From positions 1-61,933 of the forward strand of contig CAIUIT010000082.1 of assembly GCA_903899375.1 (NCBI GenBank): DNA of 61,933 nt. The letters are read 5' to 3'. The notes beneath the pieces are model-generated. The model worked only from the letters and a program-made list of their open reading frames with translations. It had not been told where the DNA came from and made no database searches. Each line of letters begins with the position of its first letter. Position 1 is the stretch's first letter. A program made the position numbers and the translations under genes. This document shows positions 1 through 7,929 of this stretch, in pieces. This stretch comes from an uncultured Actinomycetes bacterium (GTDB lineage Bacteria; Actinomycetota; Actinomycetes; Nanopelagicales; Nanopelagicaceae).

Positions 1-1
1 A

Positions 2-562
2 TCAATACGTACAGCGATCGGTTACCTGGCCCGCTTCCCTTCCGCCCGCTTGAGGCTCTCTTTCGGTTCCCAGTTTTCACTCTCCATAGGTGCCTACACC
101 AGGAATTCCAAGCCACTCAAAGTGGGCATAGTTGAACAACAGTTGGTAGCCGGGATAGGCCCACATAAAGCATTTCCGTATTGGCGCAATCTCGATATTT
201 TGCGATCTGCGCACTTTGAGGGCTTTGATGAGCTCCTCCTGATTGACGACAAAGGAGTTGTTGGCGAAGGCGCTACATGTAATTACCTCTTCCGGATTGG
301 TGGAAATTGGTTCACGCCTGCTCTAAGTAGCGGCGTTCTTCCCGGGATTATGAGGGGGATCGCCCTTGATAAGGGTCTGGCTGTTGAACGAGAAATTACC
401 CGACTCGATCTAGCCGATGTGGAATCTATGGTCGCCCTATCGAGCCTGCGTATTTCCACTCCGGTCGAGATCTTGGGGGAGCGGAAATTGGTGGTAGGTC
501 TTGAAAGTGAATTGATCTACGAGGCATTATGGAGTGAGGCGCAATCAGATTCGGTAGGCTGA
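2..562 (+). CDS. Aminotransferase class IV, C-terminal part (4-amino-4-deoxychorismate lyase / branched-chain aminotransferase-like)
   Basis: The frame is open to the left edge with no stop, so this is the 3' part of a longer gene; the TTG start in the ORF track at 50 is only the first start-like codon. The protein belongs to fold-type IV PLP enzymes. The segment [10 protein letters not shown] carries the likely PLP lysine, and EGATCNYLF followed by [15 protein letters not shown] matches the cofactor-phosphate and substrate region of PabC/IlvE-like proteins. PabC releases pyruvate from aminodeoxychorismate to give p-aminobenzoate for folate; IlvE-like members transaminate branched-chain amino acids. 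PabC-type is my preference because the motif spacing is short, but the missing N-terminus prevents a firm choice. The stop lies 4 bases before thrS, and the thrS promoter box sits inside this gene's last codons. Confidence 0.7.
   Translation, partial: SIRTAIGYLARFPSARLRLSFGSQFSLSIGAYTRNSKPLKVGIVEQQLVAGIGPHKAFPYWRNLDILRSAHFEGFDELLLIDDKGVVGEGATCNYLFRIGGNWFTPALSSGVLPGIMRGIALDKGLAVEREITRLDLADVESMVALSSLRISTPVEILGERKLVVGLESELIYEALWSEAQSDSVG
555..560 (+). promoter_or_regulatory. -10 box TAGGCT for leaderless thrS
   Basis: TAGGCT ends 6 bases before the thrS ATG, so transcription should begin at or next to the A of the start codon. No Shine-Dalgarno sequence is present. The same arrangement recurs at many genes in this window. 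A leaderless transcript leaves no room for a T-box leader. Confidence 0.6.
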
Positions 563-566
563 GTCC

Positions 567-2555
567 ATGTCTTCACTCATTTCTATCACTGTAGATGGTG
601 TAACTCGAGAGATCGAGTCCGATCAACGACCGACCCAACTCTTCGCTGACCGTACCTCGGTTGTGGTTTGTCGGGTGAATGGGGAGTTACGAGATCTCTG
701 GACCGAACTTCGCGCTGGCGACACGGTTGAAGCTATTGAAATTGGATCACCCGAAGGGTTAGCCGTACTTCGCCACTCGACCGCCCACGTTTTAGCGCAG
801 GCTGTACAAGAGGTATTCCCAGAGACCAAACTCGGGATTGGACCTCCTATTAAGGATGGCTTCTACTATGACTTCGATCCTTTAAAACCTTTTACTCCTG
901 AAGATCTAGAAAAACTTGAATCTGCCATGCGCAAGATCGTCAAAGCTGGTCAGCGCTTTAGGCGTCGTGTAGTCACAGAGGCAGAGGCTCTTGCTGAACT
1001 TGCTAAAGAACCTTACAAGTGCGAACTCGTCGGACTCAAAAGTGGTGATGATGAATCATCCGTTGAAGTAGGCGGAAAAGAGCTAACCATCTATGACAAT
1101 CTCGGACGAGATGGCGCACCTGTGTGGAAAGATCTCTGCCGCGGCCCTCATCTGCCTTCGACGAAACACATTCCCGCATTTAAATTGATGCGATCTGCTG
1201 GTGCCTATTGGCGCGCATCAGAGAAGAACCCGATGCTGCAGCGCATTTACGGAACAGCGTGGCCTGCCCAAGAGCAGCTAGATGCATATCTCGAATTATT
1301 GATTGAAGCCGAGAAGCGCGATCATCGTCGCCTCGGTAGCGAGTTAGACCTTTTCTCATTTCCAGAAGAGATCGGATCTGGTCTAGCGGTCTTTCACCCC
1401 AAGGGCGGGATTATTCGCCGGGCGATGGAAGATTATTCTCGTCGTCGCCATGAAGAAGAGGGTTACCAGTTTGTTTATTCGCCTCACTTAACCAAAGCGA
1501 CGCTCTTTGAAACTTCCGGACACTTGGATTGGTACTCCGAAGGCATGTATCCGCCGATGGTCATGGATGAAGAGTTGCACGCTGACGGCACGGTAAAGCG
1601 TCAAGGGCAGAAGTACTACATGAAACCTATGAACTGCCCATTTCACAATTTGATATACAAGTCCAACAGTCGTTCCTACCGTGAACTCCCGCTTCGACTC
1701 TTCGAATTTGGAACGGTCTATCGCTATGAGAAATCTGGCGTAATCCACGGTCTGACCCGAGCCCGCGGCTTTACCCAAGACGATGCCCACATTTATTGCA
1801 CCAAAGATCAGATGATGGGAGAACTCGATTCCCTTCTCACATTCGTGCTGAATTTGTTGCGAGATTATGGTCTGAACGACTTTTACCTAGAGCTCTCTAC
1901 TCGCAACCCCCAAAAGTCTGTTGGATCTGATGAAGCGTGGGTTGAGGCAACTGAAGCACTGCGCCAAGCCGCCGAAAAGCAGAACCTCGATCTAGTGCTT
2001 GACCCTGAAGGCGCAGCCTTCTATGGTCCGAAGATTTCTGTGCAGGCAAAGGATGCGATCGGTCGCACTTGGCAAATGTCCACAATACAAGTCGATTTCC
2101 AACTTCCTCAAAGGTTCGATTTGGAATATCAATCCTCCGACGGATCACGCCAACAGCCGGTGATGATTCACCGGGCCCTCTTCGGCTCGATCGAACGATT
2201 CTTTGGCGTTCTTACAGAACATTACGCAGGAGCATTCCCTCCTTGGTTGGCGCCAGTTCAAGTCCGCGGAATTCCCGTGGCCGAAGCCTTTCTGCCTTAT
2301 CTTCAAGAGATAGCTGCATCGATGCGAAAAGCAGGAATACGTGTTGATGTCGACACATCTGATGATCGCATGCAGAAAAAGGTACGCAATGCGCAGTTAG
2401 AGAAGATCCCTTTCATGATGATTGCAGGGGAAGAAGATCAGAACAATGGAGCTATTTCCTTCCGTTATCGCAACGGTGATCAGAAAAACGGAATCTCCAT
2501 CGCTGATGCCATTGCTGAAATTTCAGCCGCCGTCTCTAACCGCATTCAGATTTAA
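567..2555 (+). CDS. thrS: Threonine--tRNA ligase
   Basis: Class II aminoacyl-tRNA synthetase that charges tRNA-Thr in the cytoplasm. At 662 aa it has the full bacterial layout: an N-terminal TGS domain (about 1-62), a second additional/editing domain that begins with the HxxxH motif H70-STA-H74, the class II catalytic core, and a C-terminal anticodon-binding domain (about 555-655). The zinc ligands are visible as the Cys in [10 protein letters not shown] (near residue 357), the His in DDAHIYC and the His in [13 protein letters not shown]. The start is the ATG placed 6 bases after a TAGGCT box. The downstream order HIT-pgsA-patA-pimA is the same as in Mycobacterium. Nothing looks damaged. Confidence 0.98.
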   Translation: MSSLISITVDGVTREIESDQRPTQLFADRTSVVVCRVNGELRDLWTELRAGDTVEAIEIGSPEGLAVLRHSTAHVLAQAVQEVFPETKLGIGPPIKDGFYYDFDPLKPFTPEDLEKLESAMRKIVKAGQRFRRRVVTEAEALAELAKEPYKCELVGLKSGDDESSVEVGGKELTIYDNLGRDGAPVWKDLCRGPHLPSTKHIPAFKLMRSAGAYWRASEKNPMLQRIYGTAWPAQEQLDAYLELLIEAEKRDHRRLGSELDLFSFPEEIGSGLAVFHPKGGIIRRAMEDYSRRRHEEEGYQFVYSPHLTKATLFETSGHLDWYSEGMYPPMVMDEELHADGTVKRQGQKYYMKPMNCPFHNLIYKSNSRSYRELPLRLFEFGTVYRYEKSGVIHGLTRARGFTQDDAHIYCTKDQMMGELDSLLTFVLNLLRDYGLNDFYLELSTRNPQKSVGSDEAWVEATEALRQAAEKQNLDLVLDPEGAAFYGPKISVQAKDAIGRTWQMSTIQVDFQLPQRFDLEYQSSDGSRQQPVMIHRALFGSIERFFGVLTEHYAGAFPPWLAPVQVRGIPVAEAFLPYLQEIAASMRKAGIRVDVDTSDDRMQKKVRNAQLEKIPFMMIAGEEDQNNGAISFRYRNGDQKNGISIADAIAEISAAVSNRIQI

Positions 2556-2590
2556 TTGCCATGGATGAGCAAATAACTGGAGGGGCAGGA

Positions 2591-3100
2591 ATGCCCGATT
2601 CGTGGTCCAGGCTATGGGCTCCACATCGCATCTCCTACCTCTCGGGCGAAAATCGACCTCTTCCAGGTAATGAAGTGCCCTGTCCGTTCTGCCGGATTCC
2701 AACGATGGACGATGTCGAAGCTTTGATCGTCGTGCGCGGAACCACGGCCTATGTGGTGATGAATCTTTACCCTTACAACGCAGGACACGTTTTAATCTGT
2801 GCCTATAGGCACGTTTCAGATCTGACAGAACTGACGGACCAAGAGCGCAACGAGATCTTTGCAATGTCTGCACATGCCATGAAGGTATTACGTAAAGTTG
2901 CGAATCCCTCTGGTTTTAATGTGGGGCTCAATCAAGGTTCGGTTTCCGGAGCAGGAATTCCAGGACACATCCATCAACACGTTGTACCTCGTTGGGGTGG
3001 CGATTCGAATTTCATGCCGGTCATTGGACAGACAAAGGTGATGCCCCAATTATTGCAAGAGACGCGAGATGCTTTAGCTAATAATTGGAACCTGATTTAA
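2591..3100 (+). CDS. HIT-family hydrolase / Ap4A phosphorylase-like
   Basis: Histidine-triad nucleotide-binding protein. The catalytic triad is HIHQHVVPRW and the segment NLYPYNAGHVLI is typical of the family. CPFCRIP near the N-terminus may bind zinc. The whole protein resembles the mycobacterial enzyme encoded directly downstream of thrS, which is known as a diadenosine tetraphosphate phosphorylase; the same reaction is inferred here. I chose the ATG at 2591 because GGAGGGG lies 5 bases upstream; the ORF track start at 2561 has no ribosome binding site and would add ten residues. The last 27 bases overlap the end of the convergent gene 3074-3649. Ap4A is made by aminoacyl-tRNA synthetases, so the position beside thrS is sensible. 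Confidence 0.9.
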   Translation: MPDSWSRLWAPHRISYLSGENRPLPGNEVPCPFCRIPTMDDVEALIVVRGTTAYVVMNLYPYNAGHVLICAYRHVSDLTELTDQERNEIFAMSAHAMKVLRKVANPSGFNVGLNQGSVSGAGIPGHIHQHVVPRWGGDSNFMPVIGQTKVMPQLLQETRDALANNWNLI

Positions 3101-3649
3101 GAATTCTATAATTTGATCTAAGCCGATTCTCGTTCCCTCGATCCAAGGAAGTGCGGGGAAGAGCAGGCCCGCGGCGAAGCTATCTTCACCGGCATCCTCG
3201 ATATCTTCCAGGTACTCGGCGCGGAACTGGGCGACAAGTTCAATGTGCTCGGGGTCTGCTGGGCGAAGAACTCTTGTCTCCCCGGAATAATCGATGACTT
3301 CAAGATTTTCTAAATGAATCAGTGCAGCGGGTGCTCCTTCATCACTATGCAGAACTAGATACGGAGTCACGACAGGATCGAGCATCTTGCTGGCAATCGC
3401 AGTCATATCTTCGAAGTCGATCTCGCTAGCTCCCAAGTCACAGATGATGACGAGAGAGGGAATATATAGCTCGCGAGCTAGCCGCCATCTTTCTAGGTCC
3501 GCTGAGACGATTCCATCGTTAGCGCTGACCAGGAAGAGAGCCAGGTCGCAAACTTCAAGTTCACTCGTGGCTACGCCCAATTCAACCGCCAACTGCGCCG
3601 ATTTGCCGCCCACGATCGCGATTTTATGAGTACTAATTAGGTCTGGCAC
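3074..3649 (-). CDS. Reduced EF-G2-like G-domain protein lacking GTPase motifs
   Basis: A 191 aa protein that reads as a shrunken G domain of the actinobacterial EF-G-like protein (EF-G2/FusA2). The stretch EVCDLALFLVSANDGI resembles the segment after switch II (AADxALFVVSAxDGV), and PSLVIICDL stands where the G4 motif NKxD/TKLD should be. IAIVGGKSAQ near the N-terminus looks like a decayed P-loop. Switch I and II are absent, and domains II-V are missing altogether, so GTP hydrolysis is unlikely. Function unknown; a regulatory or structural role or a dying gene are both possible. The start is a GTG preceded by TAGGCT at 8 bases. It is divergent from pgsA with overlapping -10 boxes, and convergent with and overlapping the HIT gene. 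Homology was judged by eye. Confidence 0.6.
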   Translation of the reverse strand: MPDLISTHKIAIVGGKSAQLAVELGVATSELEVCDLALFLVSANDGIVSADLERWRLARELYIPSLVIICDLGASEIDFEDMTAIASKMLDPVVTPYLVLHSDEGAPAALIHLENLEVIDYSGETRVLRPADPEHIELVAQFRAEYLEDIEDAGEDSFAAGLLFPALPWIEGTRIGLDQIIEFLNQVPIIS

Positions 3650-3657
3650 AGTATCCG

Positions 3658-3663
3658 AGCCTA
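3658..3663 (-). promoter_or_regulatory. -10 box TAGGCT for the minus-strand EF-G-like gene
   Basis: On the minus strand TAGGCT lies 8 bases before the GTG start at 3649. It overlaps by two bases the plus-strand box that serves pgsA. Confidence 0.4.
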
Positions 3664-3667
3664 CGAT
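3662..3667 (+). promoter_or_regulatory. -10 box TACGAT for leaderless pgsA
   Basis: TACGAT ends 6 bases before the GTG of pgsA, the spacing seen at other leaderless genes here. This supports the GTG at 3674 as the true start. Confidence 0.5.
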
Positions 3668-3673
3668 GTAATC

Positions 3674-4276
3674 GTGATTTCGGCTTCGATCAAAGCACCC
3701 GTGACACGGGTTATAACCCCGTTCTGCGGATGGTTGCTGACCCGCGGCGTTACGGCAAATCTGCTCAGCGCGATCGGTGGCCTGGGAGCCAGCGTTAGTG
3801 CGCTCGTATTTTTCAGTAGAGGTAGTTATCTCTGGGGAACTGCGACCACGCTCTTCTTCGTACTCTTTGATCTCTTCGATGGAACTCTTGCTCGTTTGTC
3901 GGATTCGGGTGGATCGACCTGGGGAGCGCTCTTGGATTCCACGTTGGATCGTATTTCAGATGCTGCCGTGCTCGGTTCGATCGCCTACTTCCTAATGAAG
4001 AGTCACGATCGTTTAGTGCCAGTGTTGATCATTGCTCTTGTCGCTGGGGGGTTGGTTTCTTATATCAAAGCTCGGGCCGAAGGGTTGGGGATTGCATGTA
4101 ATGGCGGACTCGCCGAACGCACTGAAAGATTAATGATTATATTTCTCGCAACTTGGATTGCCGGCTTTGGTGTTCCGTATATTTTGGCGGTTGGCGTGTG
4201 GCTGCTTGCCGTTGCCAGTGTTTATACCATCGGGGAAAGATTGTTGATTGTCTATCGTGCAACGTTGAGTGCGTGA
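3674..4276 (+). CDS. pgsA: Phosphatidylinositol phosphate synthase (CDP-alcohol phosphatidyltransferase)
   Basis: Integral membrane enzyme of 200 aa that joins CDP-diacylglycerol to inositol 1-phosphate, the first step toward phosphatidylinositol and its mannosides. The family signature is complete: D66, D69-G70, A73-R74, G84, D88 and D92 fit D-x2-DG-x2-AR-x9-G-x3-D-x3-D, which binds two metal ions. About six membrane helices follow. In mycobacteria the gene at this position, between the HIT gene and patA, is the PI-phosphate synthase pgsA1; that context decides against phosphatidylglycerol-phosphate synthase. The GTG start is supported by the -10 box 6 bases upstream. The stop nearly touches the next start, so pgsA-patA-pimA should be one operon. 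Confidence 0.9.
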   Translation: MISASIKAPVTRVITPFCGWLLTRGVTANLLSAIGGLGASVSALVFFSRGSYLWGTATTLFFVLFDLFDGTLARLSDSGGSTWGALLDSTLDRISDAAVLGSIAYFLMKSHDRLVPVLIIALVAGGLVSYIKARAEGLGIACNGGLAERTERLMIIFLATWIAGFGVPYILAVGVWLLAVASVYTIGERLLIVYRATLSA

Positions 4277-4278
4277 CG

Positions 4279-5160
4279 ATGTCTTTCACATATCTTGCAT
4301 ATTTTTCGGCGTGGAAGTTTTTAGGGCTCATTTCAGAGCGCCGTGCCTATGCTCTTATGGATTGGATCGCAGACCAAATTACTAGACGAAATCCTGTGGC
4401 GGTCCAGCGACTGCGCTCTAATTATCTGCGAGTTCGTCCCGATTTAGTTGAACCAGAGCTAGAGGCAACAGTTAAGGCGGGGATGCGTTCCTATCTACGT
4501 TACTGGTGTGACACCTTCAGACTTCCGCTCTGGTCAAGCGAAGACATTGTCGGAAGTACTACGGTGATCAATGACCATTTGTTGCGCGATGCGCTGGCTG
4601 CCGGCAAGGGAGCCATCGTCTCATTACCGCATGCAGGCAACTGGGATCGTGCAGGCGCTTACTATTGTGAAACAGGCGCTCCAGTTGTGACCGTCGCCGA
4701 ACACCTTGAGCCAGAGCGATTGTTCAAGAAATTTTTGGCATATCGAGAGTCTCTCGGTATGGAAGTACTGGATGCCAGTGCTCGTTCGCTTGCATTACTA
4801 TCGCAAAGACTCCGCCAGGGACGACTGATTGCGCTCGTTGCAGATCGAGATCTTTCGCGGAACGGCGTGGATGTGACTTTCTTTGGACACCCAGCACGTA
4901 TGCCCGCTGGCCCAGCAGTCCTCTCTATCAAAACGGGTGCTCCACTTCTGACGGCATTCGTTAGGTATATCGATACTGGTATAGAAATTTACTTCGAACC
5001 TGCAATCCAAATTCCTAAGGGTGGATCCACCCAGGAAAAAGTTGCAAGCATGATTCAAGAGTCGGCAACTAGGCTTGAGGGCCATCTCATCAACCATCTG
5101 AGTGATTGGCACATGCTGCAGCGCATCTGGGTTGATGGCGATTTCAAGGAGCGTGATTGA
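4279..5160 (+). CDS. patA: Phosphatidylinositol mannoside acyltransferase
   Basis: Lysophospholipid/LpxL-type acyltransferase of 293 aa. The HX4D catalytic motif is HAGNWD, in the segment SLPHAGNWDRAGAYY. The mycobacterial counterpart at the same place transfers an acyl chain to the mannose of PIM1/PIM2 on the inner face of the plasma membrane; I infer the same role. The ORF track extends back to 4153 inside pgsA, but that piece is a shadow. The ATG at 4279 lies 2 bases after the pgsA stop, and a GTG at 4273 overlapping that stop is an alternative. It ends in TGATG shared with pimA, which indicates translational coupling. Confidence 0.88.
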   Translation: MSFTYLAYFSAWKFLGLISERRAYALMDWIADQITRRNPVAVQRLRSNYLRVRPDLVEPELEATVKAGMRSYLRYWCDTFRLPLWSSEDIVGSTTVINDHLLRDALAAGKGAIVSLPHAGNWDRAGAYYCETGAPVVTVAEHLEPERLFKKFLAYRESLGMEVLDASARSLALLSQRLRQGRLIALVADRDLSRNGVDVTFFGHPARMPAGPAVLSIKTGAPLLTAFVRYIDTGIEIYFEPAIQIPKGGSTQEKVASMIQESATRLEGHLINHLSDWHMLQRIWVDGDFKERD

Positions 5161-6335
5161 TGAATAAGCCGCTGCGGATTGGAATGGTCTGCCCATATGG
5201 ATGGGACGTTCCCGGCGGAGTGCAGATGCACATCAGAGAGCTGGCAGAGCATTTTATTGAACAAGGCCATTACGTTTCAGTTATCGCTCCAGTAAGCGAT
5301 GAAGAGACAATCACCGATTCTTGGCTCGTCAATGCAGGACGACCCGTTCCCATTCCATTCAATGGTTCCGTTGCTCGGGTACTTTTCGGGCCTATTGCGG
5401 CCTCGCGGGTTCGGCAATGGATTGCGCAGGGAGATTTCGATGTGCTTCATATGCACGAACCTGGAATCCCATCCATTTCACTACTGGCATGCTGGGCAGC
5501 AGAGGGCGCGATGGTTGGAACATTCCACGCCTCAACTCCAAAGATGCGCGCGATCTCTTCAGTAGGTCCGCTGATCGAACCCATGATCGAAAAATTGAGT
5601 GCTCGAATTGCTGTCAGCGAAATGGCGCAAGCCACGTTAAACAATCTCTATGGAACAGAGGCAGTGGTGATTCCTAACGGGATCGACTATGCGCGTTTCA
5701 ACCTGGCAGGGGTGGGAAGAGTAAAAGAGATAGATACCCCTTTGCGTATCGGTTTTCTTGGCAGGTTTGAAGAGACTCGCAAGGGGCTTCCACTACTTTT
5801 AGAGGCGCTGCCAAAGATCCTGAAAGCGCTACCCGCGTTAGAGCTAGTCATTGCTGGTCCAGGAGATCCAGAGAAAGTCCTCTCAAAAATTGATTCGCAA
5901 GTTGCCAAGCACATCACTTTCTTGGGCAGACTCTCCGAGCCAGAGAAGGTGGAATTCTTCTCTGCTATTGATTTATATATCGCCCCAAATACAGGTGGCG
6001 AATCCTTTGGAATTATTCTCGCCGAAGCGATGGCTTCCGGGACTCCAGTTTTGGCGAGTGATATTCAGGCATTCGTTGATCTGCTGAGTCAAGGAGCAAG
6101 CGGCGTGAACTTCGTTTCGGAAGATTCCAATGATTTAGCTAAGAGAGTCATTGAATTACTCCGCGATTCTGCGCGATTGCATCAACTTTCTGAGAATGGT
6201 TTGCTTTCGGCGATTCGTTTCGACTGGGGGAGCGTCGCGTCCCAGATAATGAGCGTCTACGAAGTCGCAATGACGGGCCAAGGAAAAGTTGCTGTTGGCT
6301 CTGAAAATGCCAGTTATAAGAAGGGCAGGCCCTGA
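5160..6335 (+). CDS. pimA: Phosphatidyl-myo-inositol mannosyltransferase
   Basis: GT4-family (GT-B fold) glycosyltransferase of 391 aa. It adds the first mannose from GDP-mannose to phosphatidylinositol at the cytoplasmic membrane surface. The N-terminal acceptor domain begins with PYGWDVPGGVQMHIRELAEH, which is characteristic of PimA. The C-terminal donor domain shows FLGRFEETRKGL and the EX7E motif in ESFGIILAEAMASGTPV. The ATG at 5160 shares one base with the patA stop; the TTG at 5157 in the ORF track is less likely. With pgsA and patA upstream it forms a complete early PIM pathway, which suggests a PIM-containing envelope. The order matches Mycobacterium exactly. Confidence 0.92.
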   Translation: MNKPLRIGMVCPYGWDVPGGVQMHIRELAEHFIEQGHYVSVIAPVSDEETITDSWLVNAGRPVPIPFNGSVARVLFGPIAASRVRQWIAQGDFDVLHMHEPGIPSISLLACWAAEGAMVGTFHASTPKMRAISSVGPLIEPMIEKLSARIAVSEMAQATLNNLYGTEAVVIPNGIDYARFNLAGVGRVKEIDTPLRIGFLGRFEETRKGLPLLLEALPKILKALPALELVIAGPGDPEKVLSKIDSQVAKHITFLGRLSEPEKVEFFSAIDLYIAPNTGGESFGIILAEAMASGTPVLASDIQAFVDLLSQGASGVNFVSEDSNDLAKRVIELLRDSARLHQLSENGLLSAIRFDWGSVASQIMSVYEVAMTGQGKVAVGSENASYKKGRP

Positions 6336-6835
6336 TGACTCTTGTACTTGTCGCGTTCGTGGTTATTCTCTTTGGTTGGTATTTGTCGTTTTCTGCTTCT
6401 CGTCTAGATCGCTTGCATCACCGTGTTGAAACATCGTGGGAGCATCTCGATGCGCTTCTGCAGCGTCGAGCAGCCCTGGCCTTGGAAATTTCTCACCAGA
6501 CCGATCTCGACCCCGCCACAGATTTAATCCTCACCCAATCGGCCTATGTCAGTCGCGAGGAGGCGATCAGTAATAGAAATGATGCCGAACGTTCGCTCTC
6601 GCAATCTCTTAAATTTCTAAGAGAGTCAGCGGATAGTGGCGAGCTATCAATATTTCTTCCACTCCTATCCGAACTTACGACGCTGACAGAGAAGATCACA
6701 CTCGCTGTCGCTATTCATTTAGAAGCAGTCAATTCCGTGGCAAAATTACGTTCCCGTCCCATCTATCGGCTCTTTCATCTTGCCGGTAAGGCAAAGCTGC
6801 CAAAGATCTACTCATTCGAAGAGGATTCTCTGTGA
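6335..6835 (+). CDS. Membrane-anchored protein of the pimA cluster, NUDIX part absent
   Basis: A 166 aa protein with one N-terminal membrane helix (about residues 2-20, VLVAFVVILFGWYLSF) followed by an amphipathic, helical, LemA-like segment starting SASRLDRLHHRVETSWEHLDALLQ. Mycobacteria have a longer membrane protein at this spot that carries a NUDIX hydrolase domain after a similar N-terminus; no NUDIX box (GX5EX7REUXEEXGU) is present here. Function is not known. The ATG shares one base with the pimA stop, and the gene overlaps the next by 4 bases (GTGA), so it is translated as part of the pimA operon. Confidence 0.65.
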   Translation: MTLVLVAFVVILFGWYLSFSASRLDRLHHRVETSWEHLDALLQRRAALALEISHQTDLDPATDLILTQSAYVSREEAISNRNDAERSLSQSLKFLRESADSGELSIFLPLLSELTTLTEKITLAVAIHLEAVNSVAKLRSRPIYRLFHLAGKAKLPKIYSFEEDSL

Positions 6836-7866
6836 TAAACCGTTGGACAAAATTTCTCACCGCCACCGTAGCAACAGCTTCTCTTCTCTTACTAACTAGC
6901 TGCGGCTCTTCCTCTACTAGTGCAACCAAATATCCAAAAGTCGTCTCTACCAATGCTTTGACGGGTTTGCCAGGAATCAACGGTCCGGTTCTTTTCGTCA
7001 AGATTGATGACACTCGACAGGCGCACCCGCAGATCGGCTTGGATAGCGCCGATGTGATTTACATTGAACAGGTAGAAGGCGGACTGACTCGATTGGCCGC
7101 TATTTTTAGCAATACCTTGCCTGCAAAGATTGGCCCGATCCGTTCGGCCCGAATAAGCGATATCGATCTCATGGCGAACTATGGTCGAGTTGGCATGGCC
7201 TATAGCGGTGCGCAATCTAAATTCTTACCAGTTTTACGTGCCTCCAATATCGAAGATATTGGTGCCGACACCGAGCCAGCATCCATTTACTCACGAGATC
7301 CTTCGCGCTCTGCTCCAACCGATATGGTTGTGGATCCCAAAGCGCTTCTCAATAAATCTATTAACGTGGAACACCGAAGCATCGTGACGGCAAAGTCGGT
7401 TGGCTGGAAATTCGGTCCGCTTCCCGTCGGGGGCCAAGTGATTAAGAGCGTCGAACTGAAGTGGCCTGCTGCTCGGTACAAAGCAGTCTGGTCATCTGGC
7501 ACACAGAAGTGGCAGATGTATTACAACGGAGCCCTGGATGTGGCCGCCGATGGCGCTCAACTTGGCTCTCCGACCCTTTTAATTCAAGAGGTCAGCATTA
7601 CTCCTTCGACTTACCACGATAAGTTGGGAAGTTATACACCTTTTAGCAACACCATCGGATCGGGTTCCGGCTTTCTCTTGCGCGATGGCCAGGAAATTCC
7701 TGTCTTCTGGAACCGAGTCAATGCCACCGAACCGACTACTTGGACGCTCAAGGATGGTTCGCCTGCATACCTACCCGTAGGCCAGGTCTGGATCGCCCTC
7801 ACCGACCAGCAGCCAGTATTCGTCCTTCCAGCGCTTAGTACTCCAACACCCTCCGCTTCAAAGTAG
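6832..7866 (+). CDS. DUF3048 lipoprotein (YerB-like)
   Basis: Exported lipoprotein of 344 aa. The signal peptide has basic residues (INRWTK), a hydrophobic core and the lipobox LLTSC-G, so Cys24 should be lipidated and the mature protein anchored outside the membrane. The body is a DUF3048 protein: GPVLFVKIDDTRQAHPQIGL and VYIEQ-type residues followed by LAAIFSNTLPAKIGPIRSAR are typical of YerB-like proteins. YerB has no firmly settled function; a role at the cell wall is commonly assumed. GTG start overlaps the previous stop by 4 bases. A -10 box for pdxS overlaps the end of the gene. Confidence 0.8.
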   Translation: MINRWTKFLTATVATASLLLLTSCGSSSTSATKYPKVVSTNALTGLPGINGPVLFVKIDDTRQAHPQIGLDSADVIYIEQVEGGLTRLAAIFSNTLPAKIGPIRSARISDIDLMANYGRVGMAYSGAQSKFLPVLRASNIEDIGADTEPASIYSRDPSRSAPTDMVVDPKALLNKSINVEHRSIVTAKSVGWKFGPLPVGGQVIKSVELKWPAARYKAVWSSGTQKWQMYYNGALDVAADGAQLGSPTLLIQEVSITPSTYHDKLGSYTPFSNTIGSGSGFLLRDGQEIPVFWNRVNATEPTTWTLKDGSPAYLPVGQVWIALTDQQPVFVLPALSTPTPSASK

Positions 7867-7869
7867 ACT
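7864..7869 (+). promoter_or_regulatory. -10 box TAGACT and structured leader of pdxS
   Basis: TAGACT overlaps the stop of the lipoprotein gene and would start RNA near 7876. The RNA would open with TTGCCC (7877-7882), which can pair with GGGCAA (7903-7908). It would then run to the Shine-Dalgarno GAGGAG (7919-7924), 5 bases before the pdxS ATG. The leader is about 54 bases, unusual in a window where most transcripts look leaderless. Confidence 0.4.
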
Positions 7870-7929
7870 TGAACTCTTGCCCCCAGGGGTAGCCGCCCAA
7901 GAGGGCAATAAAGCGTACGAGGAGATGAC

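Noticed and set aside
2561-2590. Upstream ATG for the HIT gene in the ORF track
   Set aside because: No Shine-Dalgarno or promoter box fits it, whereas GGAGGGG is 5 bases before the ATG at 2591.
4153-4278. N-terminal extension of the acyltransferase ORF inside pgsA
   Set aside because: It is out of frame with pgsA but fully inside its coding sequence, has unlikely composition, and family members begin near the ATG at 4279.
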